Origin: Maea johnstoni
Taxonomy: Eukaryota > Annelida > Polychaeta > Spionida > Magelonidae
Direction: 5' to 3'
NCBI GenBank assembly: GCA_963942565.1
Contig: OZ012685.1
Coordinates: 27,010,490-27,074,489 of the forward strand
Length of the DNA: 64,000 bases
Positions 58,120 through 64,000 of this stretch are shown here, one piece after another (the stretch's first letter is position 1; each line of letters starts with the position of its first letter). The position numbers and the translations under genes are program-made. Under the pieces are notes generated by a model. It was given only the letters and a program-made list of their open reading frames with translations, was not told the DNA's origin and made no database searches.

Positions 58120-58422
58120 ACATCTGTCTACTGACTACTACTATAAAAACCGATGAGGAGATTAAAAACTGTGAGTTAAAATAAAGCGTTTTCTTTTCTC
58201 ATATATTCAAAAACAAAAACATGATTCATTAACATATTGGTTGAAAATGAGCTTAGCATTGGCAATTTAACATAGAAAGGATTCAGAATCTCCACTGGAA
58301 AAATGCAAGAAAGTGTGCGCTTAGAATTACCAAGCAGGCAATGAGAAAGGGAAATTTCTGCTTAGCTTTTTAAAACTAGGGACCTATATCACAAATACTG
58401 ACACACTACAAGGTTTGGTAAT

Positions 58423-58962
58423 GGCCCAATCACACCAGGGTCTGACTATCGCACGATTTTCAAATCGGATCCGATTTTGCTAATTTTCAAATCGGAACTG
58501 GACGTTCCGATTTTGAAAATAGACAAGTTTGCAGTCACACTATTACGATTCATCGGAGCTGATTTTATTGAGCACTAGAAAAATGCGTCAATGATTTGTC
58601 TTGCGATGGTCGTACAAACGTTGTACGATGATCGTACGATAATCACAAGTCAAAAACATTGACTTGCGACTTTTCACAAATCGGCACTGATTTGCGAACA
58701 GGATCGCAAATTAGTACCGACTTTTTTTTAGTCGGATCCGATTTTGTATTTGGCCTAAAAATCGGATCCGACAATCGCACGATAGGTGAAAAAATCGGGT
58801 CCGACCTGCCGAATCGTGCGATAGTCAGGCTCTAGTGTGACTAGGTCATATACGATCTTAACCCAGTACCGACTTTTTAGACGGAGCCGATAGGTGAAAA
58901 AATCGGGTCCGACCTGCCGATTTTAAAATCGTGCGATAGTCGGACCCTAGTGTGACTGGGCC
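58423..58962. mobile_element. long-TIR MITE with a duplicated right end
   Basis: Left end GGCCCAATCACACCAGGGTC and right end (inverse) GGCCCAGTCACACTAGGGTC continue to match for about 46 bp through CTATCGCACGATTTT. The right-end block from GATAGGTGAAAAAATCGGG occurs twice, at about 58780-58850 and 58888-58962. No ORF. Confidence 0.82.
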
Positions 58963-59066
58963 TTACAGAGTCTTCGGCCAGTACCATGAAAGACGATCTT
59001 GGATAGAGCTTCAAGAAATATATAGTCGGATAATACTGCAGAAAGCTTTGAAATCCGATCAATCTA

Positions 59067-59143
<77 letters not shown>

Positions 59144-59184
59144 GTTATTGTTATTATTACCATCATTATTATTATTATTATTAT

Positions 59185-59231
<47 letters not shown>

Positions 59232-59520
59232 TCATCATCATTATTCATCATTTCAATATTAGTATTTATTATTAAAATCTTTATCATTTTTATTATCATT
59301 ATCATTCTTATTATCATAATCATCATTATGATAGTCAATATTGATAGTTATTGTTATTATCATTATTATTATTATCATTATTATTGTTATCATTTGGTAG
59401 TATTATTTTCATTATTATCATATATTTTTATTAGCATTGTTTTTATTATTATTGTTATTATTATTATTATCATTATTATCATCATCATCATTATTATTAT
59501 TATTATCATCATTTTTTTAT
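59067..59520. repeat. compound trinucleotide microsatellite (ATT, AGT, ATC)
   Basis: ATT runs, then an AGT run at about 59185-59230, then mixed ATT/ATC. The long frames here (poly-Ile, poly-Asn, poly-Val) are artefacts. Confidence 0.95.
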
Positions 59521-59687
59521 AATTAATGTTTTGTTGTACTCTGCCTTAAATTTTTATGATTACCAAGCAGCATATGGTCAGAATGGTCAAGTTTGTCATC
59601 GACCAAGGCCAGGCGGAGCTCAGAGGGATATGCTTGTGAGTGGCAGCTTTCAGCGCGCCAGTGAGCTATGTTCTGTGGTCATGGCTT

Positions 59688-60084
59688 ACAATGGCTGACT
59701 TCAAGTATGGTGTTAACACAGATGTTAACATCGGTGTTAGTGTTAGCAGGGTTGGTAACACGCTATTTGAAGTGATGGGCATATGTTAGGTGGTAACACA
59801 CATCTATCCCATAATGCCCCATAATATGTGTGTTAACACAAAATGTAACAGAACATGTTAGTGTTGATCTGTGAAAGGTGTTGAAAAGAGCATGGTCCCC
59901 ATATACTTTCTGAAGGCCTTAACAGTAACGGCTTAGGTGTTAACACCGTTCTGACTTCAAGTCCTATGTTAGTGTTGGGTACCATCTTCAGCTACTGACG
60001 ACCCATTGCACCTAGTTAAAAAGGTTGTCCGAGTATAATTCACTTCATTTCAACAGTTCATTTATAATGATAATAGTAATAATG

Positions 60085-60139
<55 letters not shown>

Positions 60140-60511
60140 TTATAATGAGAATAATTATAAGCTATATATGAAAATGATCTTAACAATAAAAATGAAATTA
60201 ATGATTCTTTTTTTTAAAGTTTGTATTATCCTAATAAAATATATGATATGAATGATATGTGTCTGTATTAAACTGAAAGAGACTAATAGTTACCGGTAAG
60301 TATCACATTCCCAGCATGTTGCTGTTCTTTACTATGACAAACATTATTTGCTGGAGCAGGACACACATCTTCAAAAATGTAACATCATTGCTAACATCTC
60401 TGTTGGCCTAGATGTTAACATCTTGCTCTGTGTTGAGTGGCTGGGATTAACAGATCCGTTAGTGTTACCATGTGTGTTAAATGTAACACCGTACTTGAAG
60501 TCAGCCATTGT
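59688..60511. mobile_element. about 820-bp MITE with GGCTGACTTCAAGTA termini and TGTTAACA boxes
   Basis: Left end ACAATGGCTGACTTCAAGTA and right end TACTTGAAGTCAGCCATTGT are perfect inverted 20-mers, with looser matching beyond. GTTAACA/TGTTAAC and GTTAGTGTT words recur throughout both halves. The centre contains an (ATA)n microsatellite at about 60079-60138. Confidence 0.8.
60079..60138. repeat. (AAT)n microsatellite
   Basis: About 20 AAT units inside the 59688-60511 element. Confidence 0.9.
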
Positions 60512-61861
60512 CTCCAGGTAGATCCATATGTAGCACTGGCATAGTTTGGTTGAAGGTACAGAATACAAAGCACAATGTTAACTTCTCTAGTGGTCTCTAT
60601 GGTTGGTGAAATTGAACCCGAGTCATAAATGACCCTAGATGGCTGATATTGACCATTTTTAGACCAATTGGCTAAGTTTTATGATATAGTTTATGAATTT
60701 ATATTTGAAGTTTCTTCTCTCCGTAAATACCAAAGCTCAATATTTAGTTTAAGGTGGGTCCGGCACCTGGGACATTAGCTAGTATTTTCTTCGTGAGATA
60801 TGGGGGAAATCAACTCATTTCTATGGAAAGACCATCCCCACTTGGCTATGACACTAAATATCTCCCACAGGAATGTACTAGTACATATATTGTTTATTTC
60901 AGAAAATCCCAATTGGATGCTTGCAGGGTTGTTTTGCCAATGGGTCTACGTTTTATCATATAAAAGTTGTGTTTTTGCGTTACAGAGCAGAAGAGGGCCA
61001 TTGAAATAAAGGTAGTACAGGCATTGACAGTTCGGGCAAACCAGACAGTTTTATAAACAAAACACCAGTGAAAAACACAGATTAACAAAAGGTGATACAA
61101 TAGTCCTATTTATTCAATTCCAATATGTACAATATCAACCAGAATAATTTGATAACGCTACAAATAGTACATTACATTGTAGTATCTCACTCTTTAACAC
61201 GAAACACGAAATTTCATGTGTACCTTATTGAATCACTAACCAATTAACCCTTTTGCACCAGCTTCACCTTTCTGCTCTATCTTTTATAGCCTGTTTGACG
61301 GTGTTGTGTGCTTGAAAATGGGACACTATACGTTTGGAAACGTTTTCTTAAATCAATAATGTTTTTTTACCGGCAGTTTGACAAGTTGTCTTTTAAGTCA
61401 AGAATACACTTTCTAACTATTTGCTGTAAGTATAGTTGTTTGATTTAAAAATATTTGACAGTCCATACTTAGATATGAGCGATTAAGATTACAGGAGTTC
61501 AGGTCAAGCAGGTTCAGAACCATTGGCAGTTTTTGGTGAATGGGATGTAGGCAGCCAGGATGAGCTGTGTATTTCAAGTATAAAACTTTATTTAGTGCTT
61601 GCGTCAGGGAAGTGCTTATGGTTAAGAATACCTTTGTCGAAGGGAAAACTTGTGGACATTCTGATCGCAAGCACTACGTAAAGCTTTATATTTAGGGCCC
61701 CTGGTCGTCCAAAACTAGGGCAAAATCCATATACATTTACTTCAGTTACAAGTCCTTGGAGTTCCGTTTCGACCCCGCCACTGGCCTGGTGGACGGTGTT
61801 ACTGGGAAATCTGTATGTGTGCGCGGATGTGAGTACAGACTGACACTCCCCATTTTCAACC

Positions 61862-63765
61862 TTATCGATGTCCAGGACAACCAAGTTTGAACAGCGTGCA
61901 ATGTGCCGATTTAAACCTGAAACGAAATTAAACATATGTAGCTTTAGACGAGCAAAGAATGTGTATATCTCTAAAAGTATATACATGTACATGTATATAC
62001 AAGCTTTTGGGAAGGGTACATCTTTTCATTGGAGAGTGTATTTACATTATTCCAACTACTGTTTATTAAATGCTTAATTACCTGTAGTTCCTATACTATA
62101 TGAACAAATGAAACTCGTTGCAATTGATTAAAACGCTCTATTGGGTATTGGAGGGTATTAAAAAAACGCTTTCGATTTAGAAAAGAGGTATGAATAAATG
62201 GACGAATTTCATTCATTCATTACTAGTATATGAAAACCGGATACGATGTATATTTACTCGAATTCAACTTTTTTACAGCACACCACACGGACACAATGTA
62301 CCATAAAAGCTCAAACAGTCAATTGAAAACTTAGTTGAAATATCTGATTTACAAGAAAAATATATAGATTGTAGACGGATCCATTTAGGAATGATATTGT
62401 CACCAACCCCCAGGAACTTTCTGCACTGGAGACTCATATAATAGTTCCTTATTTTCCCAATAGATGGCCGTAGCGTGACTGGACACCTACACAAAATATT
62501 GGAAAAATCTTGTTCATGTAGCATGTGGATGAACAGAACAGAGATATCAAGAAGTGATTAAAGCCATACAAATGATACACTTTAAAATTTGATTTGGCTA
62601 TTAGATAACCTCCCTTTCTCAAGTTCCAGATATCATATAACCCCTAATGTTAACCATGAGAAATGGTAGCCTCAGTTTCAAACAAGGCAAACATCAGATC
62701 AATTGATAGCGCCGGGTTTACCTTGTGGGGTCCTCAGCAAGCGAAAAACCTCCAACATCGGCGATATTACCATCTCCTCCGTGCTCTGGTCCCTCCTTGT
62801 AACTAAATGTGATCTACATTCAAACAGAAAAGTGTGATAGAAAGGTACAGCACAGTGAATTAACACAGACACCGTTTTTATTTAGAACACTTGAAATTGC
62901 CACATCAAATAGGTGGCATTTTGTTCTATCAACGGTAGGGACATCCCGCCACTTTCTAGCATTGATCAGTATCATGAGACATATAGCAGTACACTGGTAA
63001 AGTATAGTTTTATACCAATATTACACTCATGAAATATATCAGGTATGGCAAGTTCCAGCGAATAAATTTTGTTCCAGACTAGTTTGATGACTGATGTCTA
63101 AACGATGAATGCACACTTAATTCCACTGTTATAGAAGTACATGTGTATGGTCGGTGATAAAGAGAAATAGATAGGTTTATTAGATGATAGATTAGAGCAT
63201 ACATGGCAACTCTCATCAACCACACCTACCTTCTCATGTATATTGTGGTGCGTGACATGGAGTGATAGGCTTTCTAGATGGGAGTGCATATCTTTGATGT
63301 TGGTCAATGTTGTATTTAGGTAGTATGCTGAAAACACACAAAACGATATATTTAAACTAAAATATACATGAAATAGACATACAAATTATTTATATTTGGC
63401 CAAAATATATTTTAAAACCCATTTATATGGGTTTTCTTTCTTTGTGGCCCAAAACAATGCAATTATTTTGTGAACTGAAAACTATTGGGGGTTTTCGAGG
63501 AGGGGGAAAATATTCTTCCATAATTAAGAATAAAGTATGAACTAAAATCTTAGATGATGAGAAGTTGTTGGTTAAATTCTGATTACCATTTCTCCTTCGG
63601 TTATTTATCAAAAACGCATTTATCAGAAAGATAACGCCTTTTCCGACTGCTAGGGACAGAAGTACCGGTATGTCATTCTGGTTTGTTGACTTACCTATGA
63701 TAAAGCCAATTATACAGTCATCAGGTAAATGCATCTTCTGGTCGAGACGTATAAGACCACCGTTA
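61862..63765 (-). CDS. Fringe-family O-fucose beta-1,3-N-acetylglucosaminyltransferase, C-terminal four exons
   Basis: Exons 63695-63765, 63230-63327, 62722-62813 and 61862-61916 join in phase and end in TAA. The translation follows vertebrate Fringe C termini: QKMHLPDDCIIGFII (LFNG EKIRLPDDCTIGYIVE), then MHSHLESLSLHV...IHEK (FHSHLENLQQV...LHEQ), ITFSYKEG (VTLSYGMF), GGFSLAEDPTRFKSAHC (GPFSVEADPSRFRSIHC), and a tail ending LGCPGHR where LFNG has DTPWCPRTAIF. Fringe enzymes act in the Golgi and extend O-fucose on Notch EGF repeats, tuning ligand choice (family knowledge). The transmembrane anchor and the DxD metal site lie upstream, beyond 64000. The two C-terminal cysteines are kept but one residue closer together. 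LFNG, MFNG and RFNG cannot be told apart, since invertebrates usually have one fringe. Confidence 0.87.
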
Positions 63766-64000
63766 CTGAAATCAATCATCAAAAGTAATTATATACATAC
63801 ATCGCGTACGTCCTCATCCTTAGAATAAGGCAAACTTTATAGAAACGCAACATTTGAAGTTGTGGTTTGTCTCGGCATACTGCTTCAGTGTATGGTGTGT
63901 GCTTTTTTAGGTAACATAATTTGTGTAAAGTCACAATTTAAACTTTCTACTTTCCTAGGTGAATGGGGGTCCAGTTTAATTGATATGATGTTGAGTAGAT

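Larger units (their letters stand above)
57214..61861. other. gene-free interval between tRNA-Ile and Fringe
   Basis: No protein gene recognised apart from the LINE remnant. Contents: two MITEs, ATT/ATC/AGT microsatellites and unique AT-rich sequence. The right end, up to about 1 kb below 61862, should contain the Fringe 3' UTR; minus-strand AATAAA candidates lie near 61573 and 61110. Confidence 0.6.

Noticed and set aside
58877-59522. Frames of 107-153 codons rich in Asn, Ile, Val or Thr
   Set aside because: Produced by the trinucleotide microsatellite; low complexity on both strands.
61588-61992. 134-codon minus-strand frame
   Set aside because: Overlaps the last Fringe exon in a different frame and runs into its 3' UTR; the Fringe frame is backed by family similarity and splice phase.

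Overview
This is a piece of an animal nuclear genome: AT-rich, with small exons bounded by GT...AG introns, no operons, one tRNA gene and many small non-autonomous DNA transposons. Protein families and intron density fit an aquatic invertebrate (deuterostome or lophotrochozoan); the species cannot be fixed from the sequence. No virus-derived element, CRISPR array or bacterial-type system was found.

Layout. (1) About 1-8022, minus strand: first coding exon of a KCTD2/5/17-type BTB gene. Its later exons were not found and should lie left of the window, so 1-7830 is presumed intron packed with nested hAT-like MITEs. (2) 8292-13506, plus strand: complete five-exon gene for mitochondrial ATP synthase subunit d (ATP5PD), divergent from KCTD with 269 bp between start codons. 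(3) 18908-54397, minus strand: a complete TMF1 (TATA element modulatory factor / ARA160 Golgi golgin) coding region in 20 coding exons, 1405 residues, convergent with ATP5PD; a likely untranslated first exon lies near 56761-56870. (4) 57106-57213, plus strand: intron-containing tRNA-Ile(UAU). (5) 57214-61861: gene-free stretch with a LINE 3' remnant, two long-TIR MITEs and microsatellites. (6) 61862-63765, minus strand: last four exons of a Fringe-type O-fucose beta-1,3-GlcNAc transferase; the 5' part is right of the window. In every multi-exon model the exon lengths and phases close exactly.

The most unusual structure is inside TMF1. A 119-bp unit containing a complete 3' splice site plus the first 81 nt of a coding exon is tandemly repeated nine times (29592-30652). 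Only the innermost copy leads into the full exon. Smaller tandem duplications of exon edges occur at 26121-26330 (84 bp) and around 30.8-32.0 kb. TMF1 introns also hold a 5.3-kb foldback element (35143-40456) with roughly 1.5-kb inverted arms built of about 350-bp subrepeats, two near-perfect hairpin elements sharing end sequences, and many TTAA-flanked and hAT-like MITEs.

The genes do not form one pathway. The KCTD/ATP5PD divergent pair matches the human KCTD2-ATP5PD arrangement, so this looks like an old shared-promoter pair. TMF1 and Fringe both act in the Golgi, but nothing in the sequence shows that they are coordinated.
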